This document shows positions 11,548 to 23,485 of a DNA stretch of 64,000 nt, in pieces. Within the stretch, counting starts at the first letter, position 1. Every line of letters begins with the position of its first letter. Origin of the DNA: Purshia tridentata (taxonomy: Eukaryota; Streptophyta; Magnoliopsida; Rosales; Rosaceae); the NCBI GenBank assembly GCA_003254885.1, contig QANT01003437.1:1-64000 (forward strand), in the 5' to 3' direction. The notes beneath the pieces are model-generated. The model saw only the letters and a program-made list of their open reading frames with translations. It searched no databases and was not told where the DNA came from. The translations under genes and the position numbers were made by a program.

Positions 11548-14500
11548 AACTAGAATTAGGGCTACAGGTGAAGTGGGAAAGTACCAATGTACCCTGTAAT
11601 ATGGGAAAGGCCTGTAACATTTGCTGAGAACTGTGGCCACGGGTATTAAATTATTAATGAATTGACCTTAACCCAAGCCCTTAAATAAAATTGGGCTAAA
11701 AGCCCAAAAGTTTTCAGCCTAAGCCCAATATAAACTTGGAATATTCCAGTGTGTAATTGTTCAAAGTCGGGGCCAAACTCAGGTTGGGCCTGATCCAACC
11801 CTACCCACTACTGTGAGCATTACAACCTCTCCAATATTTGGATTCGACATCACAATTCGCCAATTTTTGTCGACCACAAATATCCATTTTTAAGTTCTCA
11901 AAATTGAACAATCTAATCCTGTTTTAACTGCTTTTTTAATTGCCAAAGTGCTTTGGTAGTGTTTAGTAAAAATAAATAAAAGTGTTTTTTGCATGAATTA
12001 CTTAAGAATTATTTAGCATAATTGTTTCCAATAAAAACACTATTAAGTAAAATCACTTATAAGAAATAGTGCTGCCTTAAATATTTCAATCAACCTTTTA
12101 GGATATGGCAATCATTTTTCCTATCATTGGCATATGAAATTAATAGAAGAGAAAAGGCTTGTTTTTCTTCTTCTCCTTGGGTAGTTGTAGTTCCTTGGTT
12201 AAACCAAAGTGGCTGATTTATTTTAATTCTTCTTGTATAAATATAATTATAAAACAATTTGGTCACCAAAATTGAAAAAAAGGATATCCTACGATTATTT
12301 GTCATTCATGAAATATATTCTGAATTTATGAGAGATACTCATACAGCCATAGTCCTTTATTTCTAATATATTATGAAAGGAATGTCATCTTTTATATATA
12401 CAGTCAAAGATTCACAATATATATATATATATATATGCTTAGTGATAGAAATTTCTGACTCTATAAAAAGGTGACTTTTTTATCATTTGTTTTTTCACAT
12501 TTAAAGCTAATTTAAATAGTTCTTGGCCAAAAAAAAAGCTAATCTAAATGGTGAAGATAATAGAGTAATAAATTAGAATTAAAATATGACCAGATTTGAA
12601 AAAAAAAAAGAAAAAAAAAGGGTAAACATCTTGACATTCAAAAGTGATGAAATTATGAGAGAAAAAAAAATTAGAGCAAGATGATCCATTGTACAGAGTA
12701 TTATAATATTAGGTCTGGCAGTGGCAAACTGCTCCGCATGCAAACAGCTAGAGGGCACCATCATTGTTATCACAAGTACCTTTGAACAAAAATCTGAGTA
12801 TGTCGTACATATGCTAAAATAATTAATTTAAGGATTTAATTATTGGTTTTAAGTAAACTTTATATTAATTAACCCCAAAATGTCAACCACGTCACTATTT
12901 TCCAACAATATGACTGAGACACAGTTGGGTTTCAAATATTTTTCATTATCATTGACTACTTATGTTATGCTTTAGTCCACATAAAATAGAACTAGTTATG
13001 CATTGGGTGTCGTAAAATTATAAGAAAAATGGGGTTGTTGGAGTGCTTTGTCTATTTGACCAGTTGTTTGATGAATCACAACACAATATACATGTAGTTT
13101 TATTAATGTTTTAGTTAGATAGTTTTATTCATGTTTTAATTAGATATTTTAAGGAATCTATAAATGATAACCAGACAATAAGAAAAAAACAAAATCATCC
13201 TACTGATATTGTTTTAATTTGGACCTTAATTTTGGTGGTTGTCATTTTCTGTAATTCCAAAACTAAAGTCTAGTGGTGGTGGAGCATATGATATGGATGC
13301 TTATAATTAATTTCCATTTCATGATAGACACTAAAAATTTATTTATTTGTTATGTTTTGTGTTTTGCTTTTCAAAACAAGACCTGCCAGAGCAAGTTTAA
13401 GGATGCTAATCATCAAAGTGAAAAGTGAGTGTGCTTCCTATTTTGAGGTGCTTAATTAATCCATACACACTACCTCTCACTTTGACCAATTGTACTAATA
13501 ACCCATCATTTACCTACCCTCCCAAACATGGTCCAAATCTTCACCAAACAAATTGCTTCCCTTTTTGTTCCTATCTAATCAGCCAAGGCTTTTAACCTAC
13601 AATTAAATTAAAGGGTTTTCTTGGATGGTATTTTAAGGATATATACAAATGAATAAACTTATATTCTATTAATTTCATTTTTGGTACCTCAGTTTACCCA
13701 CTAAAAGCACAGTTTAGGCAGACACAATAAAGTTACATAAAGCCATATTGAAACAGGCACTCACTAGCAGCTGGGAAACTTGCAAGCCATATTGAAGCAA
13801 AGCCCACTTTTCATGCAGTTTAATTAATTTTTTGCTGTTCATCATCACAATAGTGAAAGTTTTGCTCCAGTTCTGTACATTGTACAAGATACCATCACAA
13901 TGACAAGACTTAGCTTAAGCCAGGATACAACTTTTTCTTCCTTTCTCTTTTTCCATGTAATAAAGTAACTGTTCATCTGTTATCTCATGCTGCAATATCT
14001 GCCTTTAACAGAGTAAAAGTGAAAGACCCAACAGATATGGAAGCCAAAATTTTATATCAAATGATGCTTAATTCATAATAAACTCTAAACCCTTTGTTGA
14101 AATGTTGAAAAAGCATTGATTTCTCGAGCCATGGAAGCACGAGAGCATCAATTAATTATTGAAAGAGAGAAGTGATTTTTCGATATTAACAGTTAAGGAA
14201 TTAAGGAAATACTGCATTTAGTGAAATAAACAAACTTAGTCTTTGTTTTCCAAAGTCAACTTCGATTCATTGGATATATATATTTTCTGTACGGAGCACT
14301 GCCACTTAAGTTATATCATTTTTATAATATAAGAGATCCTCAATTAATTAGTTTATTTATATTTCTCTTCAATTTATTAGAAGAAGTCTTAAGTTTGAAT
14401 CTTTATCTAACATGCTATATACTAGTATATATGATTCCCAATATAATAGTAGATATTTTAATTTCACAAGAAGAATCAATATCATTTCAATGTTCATGCG

Positions 14501-16065
14501 CCACAATATAAAATAAATCTATGTATATCACAAAACAAGCTAGCTAGAGAGTAGATTGACTATATATATAAGAAATTTGATATGTTATGAGATATTTTTC
14601 ATGCAGTTATTTATTCCTTGGAATTTTAAATTTATTAATTTATTAATTCCTATTTACTTCATGTGCAAATATAGGTTATCATTTATTTTATACCAATAAA
14701 TCCCTGCACTGTGAATCACATGATGTACCATATTGTTTCAATTGAATAATGTATAAGTTAAGTGCATCATTTAATACTTTAAAGATGACCATCATTTATT
14801 CCGATCTCCAAAAATGAAAAAAATAAAATCGAATTGTTTCATCCTCTTTAATTATCATTGTAGCATTCCCATTGTTTGTGGTGAACACTACTAGCAAGGG
14901 ATATGTTCTTTTAATTAGTATATAGTCCAATTTTGGTGTAAAACAGTTATTTAACAGTACTACACATTCATACATAATTTCACTAATTAAATTAGTTTAG
15001 TTGATAATCTAATAATATATGAGTAGTGCTAATAATCCCAAATTAATTTATGTATTGTATTTGGTCTCAAATGATGTGGCATGTACCACATGGTCGATAA
15101 GATTATTGAATTTGTATTTATGAATGTAAATCTTCATACAGAGATTCGCCAAACCACGAAGGCCTATAATGAATGTCTAATCAAACACCAACACCATGGT
15201 TTGACAGGGTATGCCTAGCTAACAAGTAAACTACCTTATTATTTTCCTTACTTTGAAATTAACACTGTGTCATTGGAAAGGATCATATCAATTAACATGT
15301 TTATAAATAATAAATCGTTAAATTTAATGAAAAATACGAACAACATTATTTTTAAAGGCTAAGAAATTAAATTTTACTTTTTCACCCCTTAAGTTGTTTA
15401 AATTTAATAAAAAATACCAACAACATTATTTTTAAAGGCTGAGAAATTAAATTCTACTTTTTCACCCCTTAAGTTGCACAGCCAATTAGGAATTTTAAGT
15501 CTACGAAGATGGTATTAAGAAATCCGACTCTCCTACTCCATTGTCAACCCTACTTGCGAAGTGTGGATTTGTGAGAAAGATGATCATCCGTGAGTGAAAC
15601 TAACTTATCAATTGGTTTGTCATTACGAAGAAGTACCCACCATGTTATTCTAGTAGTGCCATACTTGATACATATTACCGTTACCCAAATATAAAAAAGT
15701 CAGCCTAACTAGGAGTCTAGGAAGGAGAGCAGAAAAAATAATTATTATAACAAAATAAACACAAAAAGAAAAAGAAAAATGTAAATAAGAGAAAAAATAA
15801 ATAAAATAAAATAAAGAAACAAAAAGAAAAGTCGAGAGTCCAGCAGCAGCAACAGCAAGCCAAACTCACACACATACCTTCCTTCCAAGGCATTCAAAGC
15901 ATTTCCACAAGACTCCAAGAACTCAAGAAATTCTGTGAATCTTTGCTTCATTTTTTCATCTCCCAGTGCTTTGTACAGAGAGAAAAGGAAAGAAAAACCG
16001 AAACTTTCAGTTCAAATTTCAATTCCACTCCAAAGCAAACAGACACAAAACAAGAAGACAAAAAA
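11548..16065. other. 4.5 kb intergenic region upstream of GIL1
   Basis: The region is AT-rich with scattered microsatellites, including an AT run near 12417-12436, and an 80-bp tandem duplication at 15320-15476. Open frames are short and unconserved in character. The last 250 bp are purine-rich and should hold the promoter and leader of the GIL1-like gene. Confidence 0.55.
15320..15476. repeat. 80-bp tandem duplication
   Basis: The units 15320-15399 and 15400-15476 both begin AAATTTAAT and end CACCCCTTAAGTTG, with only a few substitutions between them. No coding potential is seen. Confidence 0.85.
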
Positions 16066-17544
16066 ATGCCAGAAATGGATGGCTCTTCGAGACCTCCACA
16101 AATCTCCGAAATGCTTCAGAAATTTGCTCTCGCTTTCAAGACCAAGACCTTCGAGTTCTTTGCCGACGATGAATTGGAAGACTCCGCCGATACCTTGGCT
16201 CTGCTCGACTCCGCCGAAGAGGTCATCACAGACCAGAAGGTCGTGGTCATCAAACCAGATGGAGCAGCGAACCAAATAACACCGACAAGGCCTAATTTGA
16301 GCGAGACCCAGGTGAAGAAACCAGAGGTTTCGACGATTACAAGGACTTTGAGTCAGACCCAGATCAGACCCATCAATACCCAGATGGCCAGTACTCTGAT
16401 TTCGTCTATTTTTGCTACAGTTTCGTCGTTTGAGGCTTCCTATCTTCAATTACAGACTGCCCATGTGCCTTTTGTTGAAGAAAATGTCGAGGCGGCTGAT
16501 CGAGCTCTGGTCTCTCACCTACAAAGACTCTCGGAATTCAAGCGGTTTTATAGAGATTTTCGTACAAGTTCTGATTTTGATTCGGATATCCCAATTGGGT
16601 CTTGCTTGGAAGCTCAGGTGCAGGAGAATCAGAGCAAGCTTAGGACTTTGGGGACCATGTCCAACAGGTTACAGACAGAGATTGATCAAAAGGATAATGA
16701 AGTTTTAGCCCTGAGAAAGAAATTGGGTGAGATTCAAAAGTCTAATTTGAAACTATCTAAGAGGTTATCTGCTACTTTAAGTTCTTCTTGTGAAGTTTTG
16801 TTGTCCGTTAGAGTCTTTGATTCGGTTCTACACGATGCTTGTAGATTAACAAACAGATTTACTAAGATTTTGATAACTTTGATGGGGAAAGCTGGGTGGG
16901 ATTTGGATTTGGCTGCTAATTTGGTTCATCCTGATATTGATTATGTTAAGCAATCGCATAATCGATATGCCTTTTTGTCATATGTTTGTTTGGGAATGTT
17001 CAAAGGCTTTGATTCAAAAGATTTTGGTTTAGGTGAGAACGAAATTCTGTGCAATGGGCATGGTTCAGATTTGGATAGGAATAATTCTTCTTTGAAGCAA
17101 TTGATGGAGCATGTATCGAGCAATCCGATGGAGTTGTTAAGTAGGAATCAAACTTGTGAGTTTTCGAGATTTTGTGAGAGCAAGTACCAAGAGATAATCC
17201 ACCCCACCGTCGAATCTTCAATATTTAGTAATTTGGATCGAAACGAAGTTGTGTTGAATTCATGGAGGTCGTTGAGTGTATTCTATGAGTCGTTTGTTAA
17301 CATGGCTAGCTCGATATGGACGCTACACAAGTTGGCTTATTCCTTTGATCCCGTGGTTGAGATATTCCAAGTGGAAAGAGGCATAGATTTTTCGATGGTA
17401 TATATGGAAGATGTCACCAAGAGATCGTTGCTGCCAGGTAAAACCAGGGTAAAAGTCGGCTTCACAGTGGTTCCGGGTTTCAAGATTGGAAGGACAGTGA
17501 TCCAATCTCAGGTTTATTTAATTGGCTTGAAATGTACAGAGTAG
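16066..17544 (+). CDS. GIL1: GIL1-like DUF641 protein
   Basis: The intronless frame encodes 492 residues and closely follows Arabidopsis GRAVITROPIC IN THE LIGHT 1 over its full length. That protein is needed for light-dependent loss of hypocotyl gravitropism; its biochemistry is unknown. The start at 16066 is chosen because MPEMDGSSRPPQISEMLQKF matches the family N-terminus; the open frame extends upstream, but without family-like sequence. Residues 14-50 hold the conserved MLQKFALAFKTKTFEFF and TLALLDSAEEV blocks. The DUF641 region is at about 107-235, with SSIFATVSSFEASYLQLQ and a predicted coiled coil (NRLQTEIDQKDNEVLALRKK). A second conserved half carries GWDLDLAANLVHPDIDY, SYVCLGMFKGFD and ASSIWTLHKLAYSFDP, and the end reads VKVGFTVVPGFKIG and GLKCTE. 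The alternative is an IRK-interacting (IRKI-like) DUF641 member, but the C-terminus fits GIL1 better. Confidence 0.93.
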   Translation: MPEMDGSSRPPQISEMLQKFALAFKTKTFEFFADDELEDSADTLALLDSAEEVITDQKVVVIKPDGAANQITPTRPNLSETQVKKPEVSTITRTLSQTQIRPINTQMASTLISSIFATVSSFEASYLQLQTAHVPFVEENVEAADRALVSHLQRLSEFKRFYRDFRTSSDFDSDIPIGSCLEAQVQENQSKLRTLGTMSNRLQTEIDQKDNEVLALRKKLGEIQKSNLKLSKRLSATLSSSCEVLLSVRVFDSVLHDACRLTNRFTKILITLMGKAGWDLDLAANLVHPDIDYVKQSHNRYAFLSYVCLGMFKGFDSKDFGLGENEILCNGHGSDLDRNNSSLKQLMEHVSSNPMELLSRNQTCEFSRFCESKYQEIIHPTVESSIFSNLDRNEVVLNSWRSLSVFYESFVNMASSIWTLHKLAYSFDPVVEIFQVERGIDFSMVYMEDVTKRSLLPGKTRVKVGFTVVPGFKIGRTVIQSQVYLIGLKCTE

Positions 17545-20500
17545 TGGCTAGTTATTGTCTGTTCAAGATGTTGTGGCAATGACATAGGCAGGACGGGAGG
17601 TGATCAAGATGAGGCAGTGACGTTTTGACCTTACAAGCTTGGTTTCTTGTTCAATATCAGATGGAATTCAACACTTTTAAGTCGGAGCTTGTAAATTAAA
17701 GGATGCAGCAGTTACTATGCTCAAGAAGTAAACTCTGTAAAATATGCAATTGAAAGCAGGTGTTGCCTTCTATGCTGCTGAACCTGGAGTAACTGTGCCA
17801 TAGTACCTCTTTCTTGTGATACATGCTACCTGGTTTGTCACTTTGGTTTTTCTTTGTATATGGTTTTCTGTTGAGGCCCTATGTAGTATGTAGACTCAAC
17901 TGTATAGAACCTTTTACTTTTCTCCTCTCTTTTCTGGTTTAGCTAACACGAAATACACTGCCAAGTTGTGTATCTAATTGGTTATGTAATCAAAAAATAC
18001 AGGTTCTTTTAGTTGCAATGTTATCTCACGAATACATGTTGTTCCCCTGAAACTCTGGAAGTGGCAGTCTTTTTGATACTTTTGTACTGTGAATCTAAGG
18101 ATGATTTCTTTCATGTAAATGGGCGAATGAATGTGTGCATCCACCTCACCTTGTAATAAAGTCCCAGTTCCGTCTTTTTTTAGTGCACAGATGTTAAACA
18201 GTACATCTTGTTTTGTCTCTTCTGTTGTGTAGGTAAAGAAAACCTCCCTGCATATACAATCTAGTGTTGCGTTGCCCTATCTATTTTGGCTGAAAACATA
18301 CTCACTTGTTTGTCACTCTGTGCCACCTCCACACACACACACAAGTATGCAGACTACACCAGAAGCAGGTATCAATCAACTTGTCATGGCAGCCACAAAA
18401 GCAAATTCTGAAATTAGAAGACCAACCAAATGAAAGAATGTCTCTTTTGATTGATCTTAAATTCTGGTCATGCCTCAGAAAGTTGTATGCCTAGACAATC
18501 ACCATTGGATAGGATCCTTCTGATTCTAGCTCCAATGATTTGTTTATTTGGAATTTATTATTAGTAATGGATAATGACTAAATTACCAGCCCCCCACTAC
18601 AATGCATCCTTACATGCATCCTCAACTACTCAAAAGTTTTTTTCCTTGAAGAAAATGCCACTATACCACTGCTATCCTTGGCTTTGAGCTCTTGTCTCAT
18701 TGTCTGGTCCTTGCTGACTTCTGAGAAACCACTTCATTGAATCACTGATACAAACATAATAAAATAATTAAAAGAAACACACCGGGGTCCAGAGTACAAC
18801 TTTTTCAAGCACTCTTCTGGTTCCTGTTAAACAATGGTTGTTGAACCTCTGGTCCACTAGTGGACCAAAAGAACAAAATAGCCAAGATTTTGTATTAGAA
18901 TTTAGAAGCAATGAGAAACACTATGTGAGTGTTTATACCATCTCGCATGGGCCCCACATTACACCCTTCTTGCCTGTGGCCCATCAAAAGTCCATGTAAT
19001 GAGGCCCAAGCCTATTCAATAGGGATAAGTCGACTCAGTGGAAACCCATTATCAGCTAGTTGGAAAACCCAATGAGTCCATGTAATATTTTGGGAATCGT
19101 TCACAGAGGAAGTGAGAAAAGGAAAGGAAAAATTAATGTGAAACTAATTTTAGGGATTATATATCTCTTCATATGCATGTTATATGTTTCAGGCATTTCA
19201 TATTATTCAATTAGTAGTTCTTTTAGGTCAATTCACTTAGTAGTACATGTAAAGATGAAATGACTCATTTTTATCGATCTAGTTGACTGAAACCACTCCT
19301 AACCAATTTTTATTAAAGAATTTATCCAAATTTTTTTATGAGTACTTCAAAAGGCACCAATTGTTATTCTAACTATATAAACTCCACCTGGTGGCAGCTC
19401 TTTTTAACCTCATTTATTTACGGTAAGTAAAAATTAACATCAGTTGGTACGTGAACAAAAATTAGCTAGGATAATAGTTGATGCCGGCCTCTAGTTTATT
19501 GTTCTCATTATACATGTATATCATGATCCTCAACTAATCTTGAGTGTTGAAACCTACTTGGCCAACTGGGACCATGCATGGAAATGTTCCAGCAGCTCAA
19601 TCTGATCCATTCAAGTTGATGTGAATTGATAACATAACGTGAGCAAGTCATGTAGTTGACCCTTATTAACTATTTTGAGTGCATGTGTGTGTGAGGAGGG
19701 ACTTTTATGCTGCCAAACTCAATCTCTTTAGCGATCTTTCCGGATCAGTGTGGAGGTTTAAAGCATGCATGTGGATTTCACTGGGAAGTGGATACCGGAA
19801 AGGTACCTCAATGGATACAGCATCGACCATCGATACATGCTTTTGGCTCTTATTGATAGAGACTACGTTAAGCCTAGGTAGCAAGCACAAGGGCTAAGCT
19901 CTACGAGACTCTGCCTAAAATTTTGTTATATATGTGTCCGGCCACTATGCCCTTGGGTTTAGGGCACCCAAGTACAGCATACTTATATATATATATACAC
20001 ATACTAAACACGTATATCCGTTTCTGATTAGTTTTGGATACTTCAGGGTTCAAAATCAAAACCTAATCGAGATCAGATTATAATGCTGCAATGAAATCAT
20101 AATATTAATTCTTCGTGGGTTGGGAGAAAATTTGTTGAGAGAAATATTTCACATCGAACAAGTGAAGCTTTACATAGTGACATAAAGGTTTGTGGTATTC
20201 TTCCCATTGTCAATTATTTTTTACACTCCATTTCATAAATGCAGAAAAAGAATAAGATAGTTATTTTGTGGACAAAAAATAAAATAAGGAGTGCTAACAA
20301 GAATATCCAATTTAACTTATAATAAATGGCCATACTCTCATTTTTTCTTTTTATTGTTGTAGAGTTGAAAATCATTCCAACGATCAACTCTTAAATAACT
20401 ACACACACACAGAGTACATATATATATAGTTTTTAATTATTTCCCTGCATGGCATTCCCATGAATTTCTTGTTTTTTATTCTTTTAATCCTATTTTACCA

Positions 20501-21124
20501 ATTCAATTGTCAAAATTATCCTTAATTACTTTTGAATGTTCTAGAGAAGATCCCGGCCTAGTCCCAGCCACTAAAAACCAGGCCCTCAAATCTGGACTCA
20601 TAATCTCGGAGTCGGGATCTGGATCCCAAACAGTGCCGATCGAATCTTGAATTCCAGACCTGGAATTAGGAACCCCAGAGTCTATAACTAGAAGGTTAAA
20701 ATAACTTTAGGATAACTTTGACAATCCAATTAATAATTAAAGTGATATAAAATAAAATTTTAAAAATAAAAGATGAGTGCAAAATGACTTTCTAGCACTT
20801 CCCTTGATTACTTATTAAAACAGTAACTCAAGCCTCTGAATGTTACCGATTCTTGAGAGATTTATCAATCTTCGTTCAAGGCCATCCTTTTTCACATGAG
20901 TTCTGGAGAGATTAATTAATTATTAAGCATGAACAACATTCTAGATTCCAAGACCAATGTTCTCTGGCCCTAGATTAAGGATTAGCAAGTATATATAACC
21001 TTGCAAACCCAAAGTTGTAGAGTCTACTAATAAGAAAGCTTAAAATTAATAAGATTCCTACTATTATAGCTAAATTAAGCTGAGATGAGAGACCATATAA
21101 TTAAGAAACCCTAGCTAATATTCC
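17545..21124. other. 3.6 kb intergenic region
   Basis: The first 600 bp look like the 3' UTR of the GIL1-like gene, with AATAAA-type sequence near 18156. Beyond that I see no gene. A 200-bp patch of higher GC near 19680-19900 has two overlapping short frames on opposite strands, neither recognisable. A foldback repeat lies near 20450-20800, and the 3' UTR of the YABBY gene abuts 21124. Confidence 0.5.
20450..20800. mobile_element. Probable decayed foldback MITE
   Basis: The left arm near 20470-20545 contains AATTGTCAAAATTATCCTTA and the right arm near 20690-20790 contains, in reverse complement, GATTGTCAAAGTTATCCTAA. The flanking parts of the arms also pair (TTTTATTCTTTTAA against CTTTTATTTTTAAA). 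Mismatches are many, no target duplication is clear, and there is no transposase, so this looks like an old non-autonomous DNA element. Confidence 0.5.
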
Positions 21125-23485
21125 TTAGTAGGGGGAGACACCCACATTGGCAGCTGGAGTACTGAAAAATCCATCTTTCATGAGCATGTCCTCTCCATCC
21201 TGCACAAACCCAGTTACAAATTCAAAAATAAGTAATATGTTTATCTCTGTGCATTGACATTAAAACCATTAGGGTTTCCATCTAAAAAACCTAAAAATGG
21301 ACTAGGGTTGAGGGTACCTGCTGACGCATGTTAGTTTTCTTCACGGGTTGATCAGGCATAAGGCCGAAGTGGATGTGAGGGAAGTGGGCCCACTTAGAGA
21401 CAAAAAAAAAAAAACAAATATAGTACCAAAAATTAATTAACAAGTAAATACAAAATCCCAAAAACCTCCAAAGTCAAACAACAACTCATAAAATAACCAT
21501 AAGATAATATTTGTCATGTATACGAATCCAGAAAGTACTCAGGTTGAAAAGAACCCTAGCCAACTAGCTAGCTAGCTAGTTACATGCATATGGTAGCTAG
21601 GGAAATGAAACTGAAACCCTACCTATATATATAGGTGGCTGTAGCTGTATATTTACCTAATGTACTAGAAGGAAGCTTTAATTAAGGCTTACATTCTTTG
21701 CAGCAGCACTAAAGGCCTCTCTGTGGCTTATATCAGGATTGCCAGCTTTGATACGTTGTATCTCATCCCTGTAGTTAAATAATCTCATCATCATGCTTAT
21801 GCATATATATTAAGTATACATTAGAGTGTTAATTAATTACTTACTTTATAAAGCGATTGTAGGCAGATGGCACTCTCTGTCTCTTCTCCGGTGCTGGAAA
21901 TCCAACACACAAAGACGTTTCGGTGAGACAAAAAATTGACAGACACAATGTCATCACATATATCGCTGGCTTTTATTTTTTTTTTTAATAATTTCTTTTC
22001 AAAATCAAACGGATAATATTACGCATGTCTATTAGTAAATATGTGGTAATATTATTTATGGAATATCTTAATAAATTTTTCTCATATACACACATATTGA
22101 ATATTTCAGAAAAAAAAAAAAACAAAGAAAGAAAGACGATTAATTAAGAAATTCAAGGATCCAATTGATCATCAGCAAGATTGCAATAGTAGTAATAATA
22201 TCTCATTTATTAAGGGGGTTTTTTTTTTTACTTTTCTATATAGACCCTAGCCTGAGGATGATGAACAGAATCAATATTAAAAAATTGTTGAAGAATAAAG
22301 GTAAGAACAAGAAACGGTTATATAGTTGCAGATCTAAAGTGGGCTTTTTATATATGCCACTGGTGGTGAGTACTAAATGTGGAACAACATGAAAGGAGAA
22401 AGCTACACATGAAATAAATGTGTGCTTTACAAGATCGAAGAAACCTTGGAAACTGTTCAAGAGAACTCATGATCAGTTCAAAAGAATCAAAAGTAAAGCT
22501 AGCACATGATGAATTCTTTTTCAAACTCTTTTATTTCTTTCTTTCTTGATTGGCAAAAAGACTGCTAGCTGTTGGCAAAAAGGCTAAACTGATAAGGATT
22601 TAGAAACCCAAAAGAAAAAGAAAAAGAAAAAGAGAGAGAGAGAAATAAGTACTAGGCTAAAAGGGAAGATGTTGTAAAATTAAGGGAAACAAGTACTAGG
22701 ATAAAAGGTAAAGACCCCAGAAAGCCATTTGAGTGGTGTGGTGCTACTGCATGCTTATAGTGTACAAGAGAAGAATGAATGATATGAGATTGATCTCACG
22801 TCTATTGACAACAGGAGGCTGAGGCTGCTGCTGCTTAGGTATCTCCTGATGATCAAAACCTCCTCCTCCTCGAATTGCCAAGATCGATTCATTTATGGTC
22901 GCCTGATTGATGAAAGTGTTTGATGGGGCACTTCGCATCTCCTCCTGCTATATATATGGATGTTTAACAGACAGATTTGTACAAAATTTAAGCATACAAT
23001 TATACATCATGTAAATAATAATTAACCCACAAAATTAAGCAAATATGTGTAATAATTAATAGAATTCCACCAGAAGGTTCTGAGGAGTGAAGAAGGCATG
23101 TCCAAGGTGGAGTTGGTTGGCTGCAGGAAGGTGAAGGCCGCGCATGTTGACTGAGAGAAGGTTGCTGCAGTGGCCACACCGCACAGTCACAGTCTTGAAC
23201 AAGCTGCTGCAAGGCACACTCACCTGAACCAAACCACCAAACCAACACATAGATGCATTTGTAAACTTTAATTAGTTAAAACCAACAAATTAATTTTTGT
23301 GTATGAAGAGGAAGAAGAAGAAGACGATAGCAAAAGGGATAAGAAATTAAGATCATGGAAAGAGAGAGAGATAGTACAGCGAGGACTGTGTCACAAAAGT
23401 TGCAATGGACATAACAGAGCTGATCGGAAGGGGAGAGGTGGTGGTCCGGTGAAAAGGCAGGAGTAGGAGTTGATGAGGCAGACAT
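21125..23485 (-). CDS. YABBY transcription factor, FIL/YAB3 type
   Basis: YABBY proteins specify abaxial fate and lamina growth in lateral organs. Seven coding exons read 23485-23378, 23223-23071, 22944-22800, 21893-21845, 21768-21693, 21392-21318 and 21199-21125, giving 226 residues; all junctions are GT/AG and keep frame. The N-terminal zinc finger is C28-x2-C31-x20-C52-x2-C55. The DNA-binding YABBY domain spans about 137-185, with [34 protein letters not shown] and [19 protein letters not shown]. Between them is a linker with a glycine run (RGGGGF) and a Q-rich tract ([10 protein letters not shown]). The C-terminus [15 protein letters not shown] is typical of the FILAMENTOUS FLOWER/YAB3 clade. 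The seven-exon layout also matches that clade. Nothing is broken. Orthology to FIL rather than YAB3 cannot be decided by eye. Confidence 0.95.

Noticed and set aside
15943-16065. N-terminal extension of the GIL1 frame
   Set aside because: Open but without family similarity. The family N-terminus begins at the ATG at 16066.
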